From Wukongibacter sp050859025 (GTDB taxonomy: Bacteria > Bacillota > Clostridia > Peptostreptococcales > Caminicellaceae), in assembly GCF_050859025.1 (NCBI RefSeq), contig NZ_CP138200.1:744001-808000 (forward strand): a stretch of DNA of 64,000 bases, written 5' to 3'. Below are positions 42,635 to 50,988 of the stretch, one piece after another. The notes beneath the pieces are model-generated. The model made no database searches. It was given only the letters and a program-made list of their open reading frames with translations, and was not told the DNA's origin. How positions within the stretch are numbered: position 1 is the first letter of the stretch; the number at the start of each line of letters is the position of its first letter. A program made the translations under genes and the position numbers.

Positions 42635-43450
42635 ATGAGAGTAGTTGCGTTAGTGGGGAAAAGTGGAACTGGGAAAAGCTATAAGGCTCTATCGCTTGCC
42701 CATGAAAAGGAAATAAATTGTATCATTGATGATGGTCTTTTTATAAAGGAAAGTAAAATAATAGCAGGGCGTTCTGCCAAAAGAGAGAAGACTAAAATCG
42801 CAGCAGTGAAAAGAGCGTTATTTATGAATAAGCAACATAGAGAAATTGTTATAGAAAAATTAAAAGAACATAATCCTTCCAGTATTCTGTTAATAGGAAC
42901 TTCTGAAAAGATGGTCAATCAAATTTCAGAAAATTTAAAAATCGCACCTATTGATGAGATAGTATATATTGATGAGATAGCCAGTGAAGAAGAGATAAAA
43001 ATTGCTAGAGAATCTAGGATGAAGCAAGGAAAGCATGTAATACCTGTGCCGACCTTTGAGCTCAAGAAGGATTTTTCTGGATATTTCATTGATCGACTTA
43101 AAATATTTAGAAGAAAAAAGGATAATACCCTACAAATAGCCGAAAAATCAGTTGTTAGACCTACTTTTAGCTATATGGGTAGATTCACTATATATGATAG
43201 AGTCATTGTACAGATAATAAGGCATGTTATTGGAGATGTTGAAAGTATTTATAAAATAAACAGGGTGAAAATAATTAACGAACAATCTGCAATAACAATT
43301 AATATTGAATTAATATTAAAGTTTGGATGTAAAATTCCAGACACTATAGTATCTGTTCAAAAGCTAATAAAGAGAGAAGTAGAACATATGACGTCCTTAA
43401 ATATAAAAGCAATAAATATTGTCATAAAAAGTTTACAAATAAAATATTGA
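42635..43450 (+). CDS. P-loop ATPase fused to an Asp23/Gls24-like domain
   Basis: The 271-residue protein starts with RVVALVGKSGTGKS, a Walker A motif at residues 8-14. The following 130 residues include LLIGTSEKMV near 89 and a basic stretch near 125-150. The last 110 residues, from FSYMGRFTIYDRVIVQIIRHV to the end, resemble the Asp23/Gls24 fold (INRVKIINEQSAITINIELILKFG, then VEHMTSLNIKAINIVI). Asp23 proteins are membrane- or envelope-stress-linked. The combination is unusual; no membrane segment is visible. The ATG follows TAGGAGGAAATAG. It is followed by its own terminator. Function unknown. Confidence 0.8.
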   Translation: MRVVALVGKSGTGKSYKALSLAHEKEINCIIDDGLFIKESKIIAGRSAKREKTKIAAVKRALFMNKQHREIVIEKLKEHNPSSILLIGTSEKMVNQISENLKIAPIDEIVYIDEIASEEEIKIARESRMKQGKHVIPVPTFELKKDFSGYFIDRLKIFRRKKDNTLQIAEKSVVRPTFSYMGRFTIYDRVIVQIIRHVIGDVESIYKINRVKIINEQSAITINIELILKFGCKIPDTIVSVQKLIKREVEHMTSLNIKAINIVIKSLQIKY

Positions 43451-43487
43451 TAAAATATTGATAAAAATTAGAGTATATGTTATAATT

Positions 43488-43515
43488 CCATTGTGTAAAA
43501 GCAATGGATTTTTTT
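43488..43515 (+). terminator. Terminator after the P-loop/Asp23-like gene
   Basis: CCATTG and CAATGG pair around an 8-nt loop and are followed by a T run. Confidence 0.8.
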
Positions 43516-43859
43516 ATGGCACATAGAAAATTATAGATATACTAGAGTTATGAGTAAATATAATCTCCTTTATGTGTTTTGAAAAAGTCAGCTTAGATAT
43601 ATAGATAGAAGAAAAGGTCTTTTTTATTTATGAAAAAGGAAAACCTTTTCCAATCAAATTCCAGATTATTCTGAAAAATATTACAAGTTATTACTTCAAC
43701 AAAATAGAAAGACAAGCATAAAAGAAACAAGTAAAAGTCATAATAAGAAGGAATTTGATTACAATAATTATAGTTTAAATTATCCTTTTCAATAAAATCT
43801 ATATATAAAAATTTTATTGGACAAAAGTTATATTGAAAAAAATGAGGAGGGTTCTTGCA
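43516..43859. other. Spacer before glutamate dehydrogenase
   Basis: About 340 bp of AT-rich DNA. An imperfect hairpin GAAAAGGT...ACCTTTTC lies at 43611-43650. I see no coding sequence of credible quality. Confidence 0.35.
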
Positions 43860-45227
43860 ATGACACAGAAAACTATGAATGCTCAAGAGTACATTAATGG
43901 AGTTTTGGAGACAGTTAAGCAAAGAAATTCAGGTGAACCAGAATTTTTACAAGCAGTTGAGGAAGTATTAGTTTCATTAGCACCAGTTTTAGAAAAACAC
44001 CCAGAGTATATTGAGGCTAATCTTTTAGCTAGAATGGTTGAGCCAGAAAGACAAATCATGTTTAGAGTACCGTGGGTTGATGACAATGGTAAAGTACAAG
44101 TTAACCGTGGAATGAGAGTTCAATTCAATGGTGCAATTGGACCTTACAAAGGTGGTTTAAGATTCCATCCTTCTGTATACCTTGGAATCATTAAATTCTT
44201 AGGATTCGAGCAAATATTCAAAAACTCATTAACTGGACTTCCAATAGGCGGAGGAAAAGGTGGATCTGACTTCGATGCAAGAGGAAAATCTGATGCTGAA
44301 ATCATGAGATTCTGCCAAAGCTTCATGACTGAGCTTTATAGACACATTGGACCAGATGTTGATGTTCCAGCTGGAGACATTGGTGTTGGTGGAAGAGAAA
44401 TAGGATATCTATATGGACAATATAGAAGAATTAGAGGAGCATTTGAAAATGGTGTTCTTACAGGCAAGGGCCTACCTTATGGCGGTAGTTTAATTAGACC
44501 AGAAGCTACTGGTTTCGGTGTAACATACTTCTGTCAAGAAATGCTAAAGCATGAAGGAGAGACATTTGAAGGTAAAACAGTAGCTGTATCAGGTTTTGGT
44601 AATGTTGCTTGGGGAGCATGCCAAAAAGTTGCTGAATTAGGTGGTAAGGTAGTAACACTTTCAGGACCAGATGGATACATTTATGATCCTGATGGAGTAA
44701 CTGGAGAAAAGATAGATTATTTAGTTGAGATGTTAAAAGAAAACAAAGGTGCTAGAGTTAAAGATTATGCAGATAAGTATGGCGTAGAGTTCTTTGCGGG
44801 AGAAAAACCGTGGGGAGTTAAGGTTGACATAGTAATGCCATGCGCTGTTCAAAATGATATTAGAATAGAAGATGCTAAGAAGATAGTTGCTAATGGAGTT
44901 AAGTTTGTTACAGAAGGAGCTAATATGCCTTGTACTAATGAAGCTGTTGAGTACTTCTTAGAAAAGGGATTAATAGTAGGACCTGCTAAGGCAGCTAATG
45001 CTGGTGGAGTTGCTACTTCAGCTCTTGAAATGTCACAAAACAGTATGAGATTATCATGGACAAGAGAAGAAGTTGATGCTAAATTACATCAAATAATGAT
45101 TAGTATCCATGATAATGCTATGAATGCTGCTGAGCAATATGGATTTGGATACAACCTAGTTGCTGGTGCTAATATAGCTGGTTTCTTAAAGGTTGCTGCG
45201 GCAATGCATGCACAAGGAGACTATTAA
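43860..45227 (+). CDS. gdhA: NADP-type glutamate dehydrogenase
   Basis: From ATG 43860, 8 nt after GAGGAGGG, the protein is 455 residues, the size of hexameric class I enzymes. Motifs are GPYKGGLRFHPSV near residue 90, PIGGGKGGSDFD near 120 with the catalytic Lys, and VDVPAGDIGVGGREIGY near 165. The Rossmann part has SGFGNVAWGA near 235. It interconverts glutamate with 2-oxoglutarate and ammonia. Codon use (frequent GGA, CCA, TTC) suggests high expression. It is monocistronic, with a strong terminator after it. Confidence 0.97.
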   Translation: MTQKTMNAQEYINGVLETVKQRNSGEPEFLQAVEEVLVSLAPVLEKHPEYIEANLLARMVEPERQIMFRVPWVDDNGKVQVNRGMRVQFNGAIGPYKGGLRFHPSVYLGIIKFLGFEQIFKNSLTGLPIGGGKGGSDFDARGKSDAEIMRFCQSFMTELYRHIGPDVDVPAGDIGVGGREIGYLYGQYRRIRGAFENGVLTGKGLPYGGSLIRPEATGFGVTYFCQEMLKHEGETFEGKTVAVSGFGNVAWGACQKVAELGGKVVTLSGPDGYIYDPDGVTGEKIDYLVEMLKENKGARVKDYADKYGVEFFAGEKPWGVKVDIVMPCAVQNDIRIEDAKKIVANGVKFVTEGANMPCTNEAVEYFLEKGLIVGPAKAANAGGVATSALEMSQNSMRLSWTREEVDAKLHQIMISIHDNAMNAAEQYGFGYNLVAGANIAGFLKVAAAMHAQGDY

Positions 45228-45261
45228 GAAGTAAAATAAGACAATATTCTTAAATAACTAG

Positions 45262-45291
45262 AGAGCCCTTTTAAAAGGGTTCTTTTTTTTT
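45262..45291 (+). terminator. Terminator after gdhA
   Basis: AGAGCCCTTTTAAAAGGGTTCT forms a perfect-to-near-perfect stem followed by eight or more Ts. Confidence 0.9.
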
Positions 45292-45394
45292 GTTCTATTT
45301 AAAGGTATTATGTACATTTCGGTAAAACTATTAAACTACAATAATGGATCAATGGAAGTCATAAGTCAAAAATTTATTAATTATTATAAAAATA

Positions 45395-45434
45395 TTGACA
45401 ATTTCGACAAATAGTGATAACCTGTATACAGGTT
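45395..45434 (+). promoter_or_regulatory. GntR promoter with overlapping 16-bp palindromic operator
   Basis: TTGACA at 45395 is a consensus -35 box. The perfect palindrome AACCTGTATACAGGTT at 45419-45434 covers the place of the -10 box and the transcription start. It has the size and symmetry of GntR/FCD operators, which suggests autoregulation by the gene at 45505. Confidence 0.65.
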
Positions 45435-45504
45435 GAATAATAATAAAATACTTCATGAATTCAAGATGAATACATACTTGTTTTCATGTCAAGGAGGTAA
45501 AAAA

Positions 45505-46191
45505 TTGGTAACGACTGATGCATTAAAACAAACAAAAAAAAATAAAAATTTGACAAGTATAGCCTATGATACTATTAAGAATTCCATAATCAATAATGAA
45601 ATAAAACCTGGAGATTATTTAAGTGAAAATTCAATTGCACAAATATTAGGTATGAGTAGAACTCCAATTAGAGAAGCGATAAAAGTATTAGCCAGTGAAG
45701 GCTTAGTTGAAATTCACAATGGTGTTGGGGTGTTTGTTAAGCATGTTACGACAAAGGAAATACATGAGTTGTTTGAGGTAAGGGCAGCTTTAGAGTGTAC
45801 TGCCTTATGTTCATCGCTTAAATATATTACAGATGATGAAATAAATAGTATAGAGAAAGAATGGTTAGAGCTAAAAAGCAAAGTTGATAAAGGAGAAAAA
45901 ATTGATTTAAATATAATTTCAGAATATGACAGTAGAATGCACTCTCTTATAATTGATAGATGTGATAATGAGTATTTAAAGGAAATAATGAACAGCATAA
46001 GGCTAAAAGTTTTGCGATTCCAACGCATGTCGGCAAGGGCATTAGGAAATGAAAAAGAAACAATAAATCAGCATTTGGAAATTTTAAATTATATGAAGAA
46101 AAAAGATAAAGATAAATTAGCAAAAGTATTAAAGCTTCATATTGAGAAAGCAGCTGAGTATATCACTAAAAATCCTAATTTGAAGTATTAA
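45505..46191 (+). CDS. GntR-family regulator with FCD ligand domain
   Basis: From TTG 45505, behind a full AAGGAGGT, the protein is 228 residues. The winged helix (about 15-80) shows GDYLSENSIAQILGMSRTPIREA and VEIHNGVGVFV. The FCD domain follows with LFEVRAALECTAL near 100 and several metal-ligand-like Asp/His residues (DSRMHSLI). Regulators of this class sense organic acids. It precedes a TRAP/aconitase X/LarA-like operon and probably controls both that operon and itself through the palindrome at 45419. Confidence 0.92.
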   Translation: MVTTDALKQTKKNKNLTSIAYDTIKNSIINNEIKPGDYLSENSIAQILGMSRTPIREAIKVLASEGLVEIHNGVGVFVKHVTTKEIHELFEVRAALECTALCSSLKYITDDEINSIEKEWLELKSKVDKGEKIDLNIISEYDSRMHSLIIDRCDNEYLKEIMNSIRLKVLRFQRMSARALGNEKETINQHLEILNYMKKKDKDKLAKVLKLHIEKAAEYITKNPNLKY

Positions 46192-46306
46192 TTTCATAGA
46201 AGCTTTTAGAAGTTATAAGAAAGTCATATAACAATTTGAAATTATATAAGGGGGGATATAGATAATAAGCATTTTAAGATAAAAAATTGAAAAAGGAGGA
46301 AATGAA

Positions 46307-47332
46307 ATGAAAAAATCAGTAGCATTGGTATTAATGGTTTCTTTGTTGCTTTCATTAATGGTAGGTTGTTCTAAAAAGGAAAAGGTAAATACGACTACTA
46401 AGGTTGATTCAAAGGAAATCGTTATCAAGGTCGGACATATCGAGGCCGAGGATCGTTCCACACATAAAGCATGTTTAGAATTTGAGAAATATGTTGAAGA
46501 ACAATCAGATGGTAAAGTTGATGTGCAAATATATCCTAACGGACAGCTAGGTGGAGACAGAGAGATGACAGAGGGGGTAGCACTTGGGACTTTACAAATG
46601 ACACTGCCTGCAACATCTGTATTAACTACCTATGATGCAAAATTTGGAATTTTGGACATGCCTTTTATCTTTAATAATGAACATGCTGGATTTGCTGCTT
46701 TAGATGGAGAATTAGGTACTAAATTGAATGAATGTTTACCTCCTGTTGGACTTTACAATTTTGGCTATAATTATAACGGTGCAAGGAATATTTCAAATAA
46801 TGTGCGTCCAATTAATGAACCAAATGATTTAAAAGGTATAAAAATGAGAGTCATGGAAAGTCCAGTATATATTGATTTATTTAAATATCTTGGTGCTAAT
46901 GCAACTCCAATGGGCTTTGGTGAAGTATTTACTGGATTACAGCAAGGAACAATTGACGGACAAGAAAATGGTGCCTCACTAGTTTATGCAACAAAATTTT
47001 ATGAGGTTCAGAAATATTATAGTTTAACAGGACATACATATGGATTTTTAGCAGTTCTTATTAATGACAGTTTTTATAATGAATTACCTGATGATATTCG
47101 CAAGATTGTTTCAGAGGGTGCGGAAAAATATTTAATAGATTATCAAAGAAATCTTGAAATTGAAGATAACGAAAAATATATTAAAAAATTGAAAGATGAG
47201 GGAATGGAAGTAAACGCTATCACACCTGAGAATCAAGAGAAGTTTGTAGAAGCATTAAAGCCTATGTATGAAAAGTATAAAAAAGAAATAGGTAAAGAGA
47301 TGTTTGGTATAGTAGATCAGTACAATCAATAA
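46307..47332 (+). CDS. dctP: TRAP transporter DctP-type solute-binding lipoprotein
   Basis: The 341-residue protein has a lipoprotein signal with LMVGC near residue 21. The mature part contains NGQLGGDREMTEGVALGTLQM near 80 and GIKMRVMESPVYIDL near 178, where the Arg usually binds the carboxylate of the ligand, and FTGLQQGTIDGQENG near 210. It captures an organic acid outside the cell for the DctQM permease encoded next. A hairpin separates it from dctQ. The substrate is not predictable, but AcnX and LarA-like enzymes downstream suggest a hydroxy acid. Confidence 0.95.
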   Translation: MKKSVALVLMVSLLLSLMVGCSKKEKVNTTTKVDSKEIVIKVGHIEAEDRSTHKACLEFEKYVEEQSDGKVDVQIYPNGQLGGDREMTEGVALGTLQMTLPATSVLTTYDAKFGILDMPFIFNNEHAGFAALDGELGTKLNECLPPVGLYNFGYNYNGARNISNNVRPINEPNDLKGIKMRVMESPVYIDLFKYLGANATPMGFGEVFTGLQQGTIDGQENGASLVYATKFYEVQKYYSLTGHTYGFLAVLINDSFYNELPDDIRKIVSEGAEKYLIDYQRNLEIEDNEKYIKKLKDEGMEVNAITPENQEKFVEALKPMYEKYKKEIGKEMFGIVDQYNQ

Positions 47333-47358
47333 AGGAAAAGAAGGAAAGAAAAAAGAGC

Positions 47359-47385
47359 GGGAGAGGTTAGATCCTCTCCTCTTTC
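47359..47385 (+). terminator. Intra-operon attenuator after dctP
   Basis: GGGAGAGG and CCTCTCC pair around TTAGAT, followed by a short CT-rich tract. It mirrors the hairpin behind the TAXI binding protein and may keep permease levels lower than binding protein levels. Confidence 0.7.
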
Positions 47386-47418
47386 TAGGAAACATAGAAT
47401 AAGAGAGGTTGATTACTA

Positions 47419-47913
47419 GTGAAAAAAATAATTGATTTCTATAACAGATTTGAAGAATATTTGTTAGTGGGCAGTTTGGTTTTTACTGTATGCATAATCC
47501 TTCTACAAGTAATCATGAGATATGTTTTTAATTCCTCTTTATCATGGAGCGAAGAATTGGCTCGCTATATTTTTATCTGGCAGATATGGTTAGGTGCAAG
47601 TCTTGGAGTGCGGGAAAAAAAGCATATACGTGTAGAGCTTGTTTATGGACTATTTAGACAAAAGGGTCAACTTGTTATGGATGTTTTGTCAACAATAATT
47701 TGGATTGCTTTATGTATCTTCCTAGCAATTAACGGAACAGAGCTTACATTAGCTTTACTTCAAAGACATTCAACATCGCCAGCCATGAAAATTCCTATGT
47801 ATATAATTTATTCTACACTTCCGATAAGTTGTGGCGTTATGGTATTACGATTAGTACAACGTGTACTTGAAATAATTAAGACGCCTTTTAAAGGGGAAGG
47901 GGGAGAAGTGTAA
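47419..47913 (+). CDS. dctQ: TRAP transporter small permease DctQ
   Basis: The 164-residue protein has four membrane segments and the DctQ motif SLSWSEELARYIFIWQIWLGAS near residue 35, followed by VREKKHIRVEL. It starts at GTG behind AGAGAGG and ends 2 bp before dctM. It is the small membrane subunit of the sodium-driven importer. Confidence 0.94.
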   Translation: MKKIIDFYNRFEEYLLVGSLVFTVCIILLQVIMRYVFNSSLSWSEELARYIFIWQIWLGASLGVREKKHIRVELVYGLFRQKGQLVMDVLSTIIWIALCIFLAINGTELTLALLQRHSTSPAMKIPMYIIYSTLPISCGVMVLRLVQRVLEIIKTPFKGEGGEV

Positions 47914-47914
47914 T

Positions 47915-49195
47915 ATGGAAGCAATAGCATTATTTGGTTCTTTTACTGTATTAATATTATTGAGTGTTCCAATAGGATTCGCTATTGGTATCGCTACAAT
48001 TCTGGCATTAATCTTTTTTTCAGATATTCCACTTGTACTTGTTACCCAAAATTGTATTACTGGTGTCGACTCATTTCCACTTATGGCTATACCTTTTTTT
48101 ATACTAGCAGGTAATTTAATGAGTACAGGAGGTGTGGCTAAACGCTTATTGGATTTTGCAAATCTTTGTTTTGGAGCTGTTACTGGTGGTTTAGGTATGG
48201 TAACTACTGTTGCATGTATGTTCTTTGCCGCAATATCTGGTTCGGCTGTTGCTACAACATCAGCTATTGGATCATTTATGATACCGGCTATGAAAGAAAA
48301 AAATTATGATGTTGGATTTAGTGCATCCTTAGCCGCAGCAGCTGGAACAATTGGAGTAATCATTCCACCAAGTATCCCCATTGTAATTTACGGAGTTGTT
48401 ACAGGAACATCTATTAGTGACCTATTTATAGCAGGTTTTATACCAGGAGTATTAATGGGTGCAGTACTATTACTTACATGCTTTTTATTATCTAAAAAAA
48501 ATGGATATAAAGGAACAGGATATTGGCCTAAATCAAGTGAAGTATGGTCTGCTTTTAAATCTGCTTTCTGGGCACTACTAGCTCCTATAATTGTATTAGG
48601 AGGTATATATGCAGGTATATTTACGCCGACTGAAGCTGCGGTTATAGCTGTAGCCTATTCATTTATAATTGGTTTTTTCGTATATAAAGAACTGGATTGG
48701 AAGGGTGTATATAAAGCTCTTTATGACACAATGGTGATTAACGGTGTAACTACCTTTATGGTTGGACTATCAATGGCATTTGCAAGTTATTTAAGCTTAC
48801 AACAGTTACCAGCTTTAATGGCGAAAACCTTACTTGGAATTACTGATAATAGGATTATTCTAATGGTAATTATTAATGCATTCTTACTGCTAGTTGGATG
48901 TCTAATTGATAACATCCCCGCAACCATTATTTTATCTCCAATTTTACTTCCAGTTGTAACCAAGCTAGGGATGTCTCCAATAACCTTTGGAGTAATGCTT
49001 GTTATGAATTTAGCTATTGGCTTTATTACGCCTCCCTATGGAATTAATCTTTTTGTGGCTTCGGCAGTTGCTGAAATTTCTATGGAACGTATGATGCAGT
49101 ATATTAAATGGTTTTTACTTGCATTATTAATGGCATTGGCTATTACAGCATATATTCCAGCTACAACGATGTTCTTAGTAAACTTTTTCAAGTAA
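47915..49195 (+). CDS. dctM: TRAP transporter large permease DctM
   Basis: The 426-residue protein has about 12 membrane segments. Family motifs include FPLMAIPFFILAGNLM near residue 52, AISGSAVATTSAIGSFMIPAM near 108 and GTIGVIIPPSIP near 145, then FTPTEAAVIAVAY near 230. It is the transport channel of the TRAP system with the two preceding proteins. Confidence 0.96.
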   Translation: MEAIALFGSFTVLILLSVPIGFAIGIATILALIFFSDIPLVLVTQNCITGVDSFPLMAIPFFILAGNLMSTGGVAKRLLDFANLCFGAVTGGLGMVTTVACMFFAAISGSAVATTSAIGSFMIPAMKEKNYDVGFSASLAAAAGTIGVIIPPSIPIVIYGVVTGTSISDLFIAGFIPGVLMGAVLLLTCFLLSKKNGYKGTGYWPKSSEVWSAFKSAFWALLAPIIVLGGIYAGIFTPTEAAVIAVAYSFIIGFFVYKELDWKGVYKALYDTMVINGVTTFMVGLSMAFASYLSLQQLPALMAKTLLGITDNRIILMVIINAFLLLVGCLIDNIPATIILSPILLPVVTKLGMSPITFGVMLVMNLAIGFITPPYGINLFVASAVAEISMERMMQYIKWFLLALLMALAITAYIPATTMFLVNFFK

Positions 49196-49330
49196 GCGTA
49201 GATAGTTAAGAGTGTAAAAAAGATGTAGATTAGTATTAAAAAGCTTTATTAATAGTAAACAGGCCGCATAATTAAATTTATAAGCTGGTGGTTTAACATA
49301 CAATAATTAATAATATCAGGAGGGGTAACC

Positions 49331-50536
49331 GTGAAATTAACAAAAGAACAACAGGAAATGCTTGATGGGAAATATGGAGAAGGTGTTGCTATTGCAATGA
49401 AAATCCAGGTGGCAATCGGTGAATCATTTAATGCTAAACGTATGGTACCAATTACGAGGGCACATGTTGCATTAAGTAACCAAGAGGCAGACCTTTGGTT
49501 TGCTGAAAAATTGTTAAATGCTGGTGCTAAATGTAAGGTTCCGCCTACAGTTAATCCGGGTTTTTGTTTACCATACTTCAAAAAGGCAGGAATGGTTACG
49601 GATGAAGATGCTTCTCTAATGCAAAGAACCCATGATGCATATAAAGGCCTAGGCGCTATATTATCATACAATTGCACACCCTATCTTGGAACAAATATTC
49701 CTCAATTTGGGGAAATTGCAGCATATTCTGAATCTAGTGCAACTCCATTTGTAAATTCTGTATGGGGAGCAAGAAGCAACAGAGAAGCAGCACAGAGTGC
49801 TTTATGTGCTGCAATAACAGGGTTTGTTCCTGAATATGGACTATTGCTTGAAGAAAATCGTAAAGGAGATATTTTAGTTGAAGTAAAGGCCGATATGAAA
49901 TCACATTTTGAATATCAGTTACTAGGGTATATGGGCAAAAAAATAGGAAAAGGAATTCCAGTATTTACTGGTCTACCTAAGACAATTTCACCAGAATCCT
50001 TTATGAATCTTGGGGCACAATTGAATACTTCTGGCGCTTATGATATGTATCATGTTGTTGGAGTTACACCGGAGGCACAAACCATTGAACAAGCATTTGG
50101 TGGAAAAGAACCTAAAAGAAAGGTAGTTATAACAAACGAAGACTTAGAAAAAATATTAAAGGAAATATCGGAAGAGGGAAATAGGAAAATTGATTTTGCA
50201 ATGTTTGGATGTCCACATTTTACATTAAATCAGGTACAAGAAATTGCTAATATTGTAAAAGGAAAAAAACTCGCAGTGGATATGTGGATTCTTACTTCTA
50301 GTTATACAAAAGATATGGCAGAAAGAATGGGACTGACTCAAGTTATTCAGGATGCCGGTGGTAATATTGTAAGTGATACTTGTCCAGATCAACCTTGTTG
50401 GCATCATTTAAGTGGAAAAATAGGTGTTACAGAATCACCAAAATGTGCTTATTATCCAAAGCGTAGAGGAATCAATTTCATCATTCGTGATTTAAGAACA
50501 TGTGTTGAAGCTGCATTGAAAGGAGAGGTTAAATAA
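49331..50536 (+). CDS. Aconitase X, large (catalytic) subunit
   Basis: The 401-residue protein matches DUF521/AcnX large subunits. It has YNCTPYLGTNIPQFGEIAAY near residue 115, with a Cys of the Fe-S site, AMFGCPHFTLNQV near 295, and SDTCPDQPCWHHL near 350. Known members are cis-3-hydroxy-L-proline dehydratase in bacteria and phosphomevalonate dehydratase in archaea. It overlaps the small-subunit gene by one base. In this context, after a TRAP importer, dehydration of an imported hydroxy acid or hydroxyproline-like compound is likely. Confidence 0.93.
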   Translation: MKLTKEQQEMLDGKYGEGVAIAMKIQVAIGESFNAKRMVPITRAHVALSNQEADLWFAEKLLNAGAKCKVPPTVNPGFCLPYFKKAGMVTDEDASLMQRTHDAYKGLGAILSYNCTPYLGTNIPQFGEIAAYSESSATPFVNSVWGARSNREAAQSALCAAITGFVPEYGLLLEENRKGDILVEVKADMKSHFEYQLLGYMGKKIGKGIPVFTGLPKTISPESFMNLGAQLNTSGAYDMYHVVGVTPEAQTIEQAFGGKEPKRKVVITNEDLEKILKEISEEGNRKIDFAMFGCPHFTLNQVQEIANIVKGKKLAVDMWILTSSYTKDMAERMGLTQVIQDAGGNIVSDTCPDQPCWHHLSGKIGVTESPKCAYYPKRRGINFIIRDLRTCVEAALKGEVK

Positions 50537-50943
50537 TGGGTAAAAAAGAATTTAACTGTCATAAAATCTCAGAGGGCTTTGCAGAGGGCGAAGTTATTAT
50601 TTCAAAGGACGATATTATGTTTTACCTAATTGACCCCAAAACAGGTGTTGTAATTGAGAAAGGACATTCTTTAGAAGGAAAAAGCATAGCCGGAAAGATA
50701 TTGGTATTTCCAGGAGGAAAAGGTAGCTCGGTTGTACAAGCTGATGGAATATATCAACTTAAAATTAAAGACAATGCACCAAAAGCAATGATTGTCCAAA
50801 ACCCTGAAACGGTACTTGTATCAAGTGCTATTATTATGGAAACTCCTATGGTAGATAGAGTGGATGAGGACTTTTATAAAACCATCAAAGAAGGAGATAG
50901 AATAAAAGTCGATGCAAATAATGGAAAAATTATACTTCTTTAA
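50536..50943 (+). CDS. Aconitase X, small (swivel) subunit
   Basis: The 135-residue protein is a DUF126 swivelling domain with the motif LVFPGGKGSSV near residue 57, whose Ser is part of the active site in the family. It pairs with the large subunit encoded just before. The two-gene arrangement contrasts with fused forms found in some bacteria. Confidence 0.93.
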   Translation: MGKKEFNCHKISEGFAEGEVIISKDDIMFYLIDPKTGVVIEKGHSLEGKSIAGKILVFPGGKGSSVVQADGIYQLKIKDNAPKAMIVQNPETVLVSSAIIMETPMVDRVDEDFYKTIKEGDRIKVDANNGKIILL

Positions 50944-50988
50944 ATATTGCTGAAAAACTTTTATATAATAGGAGAGGGTGTAGCAGAT

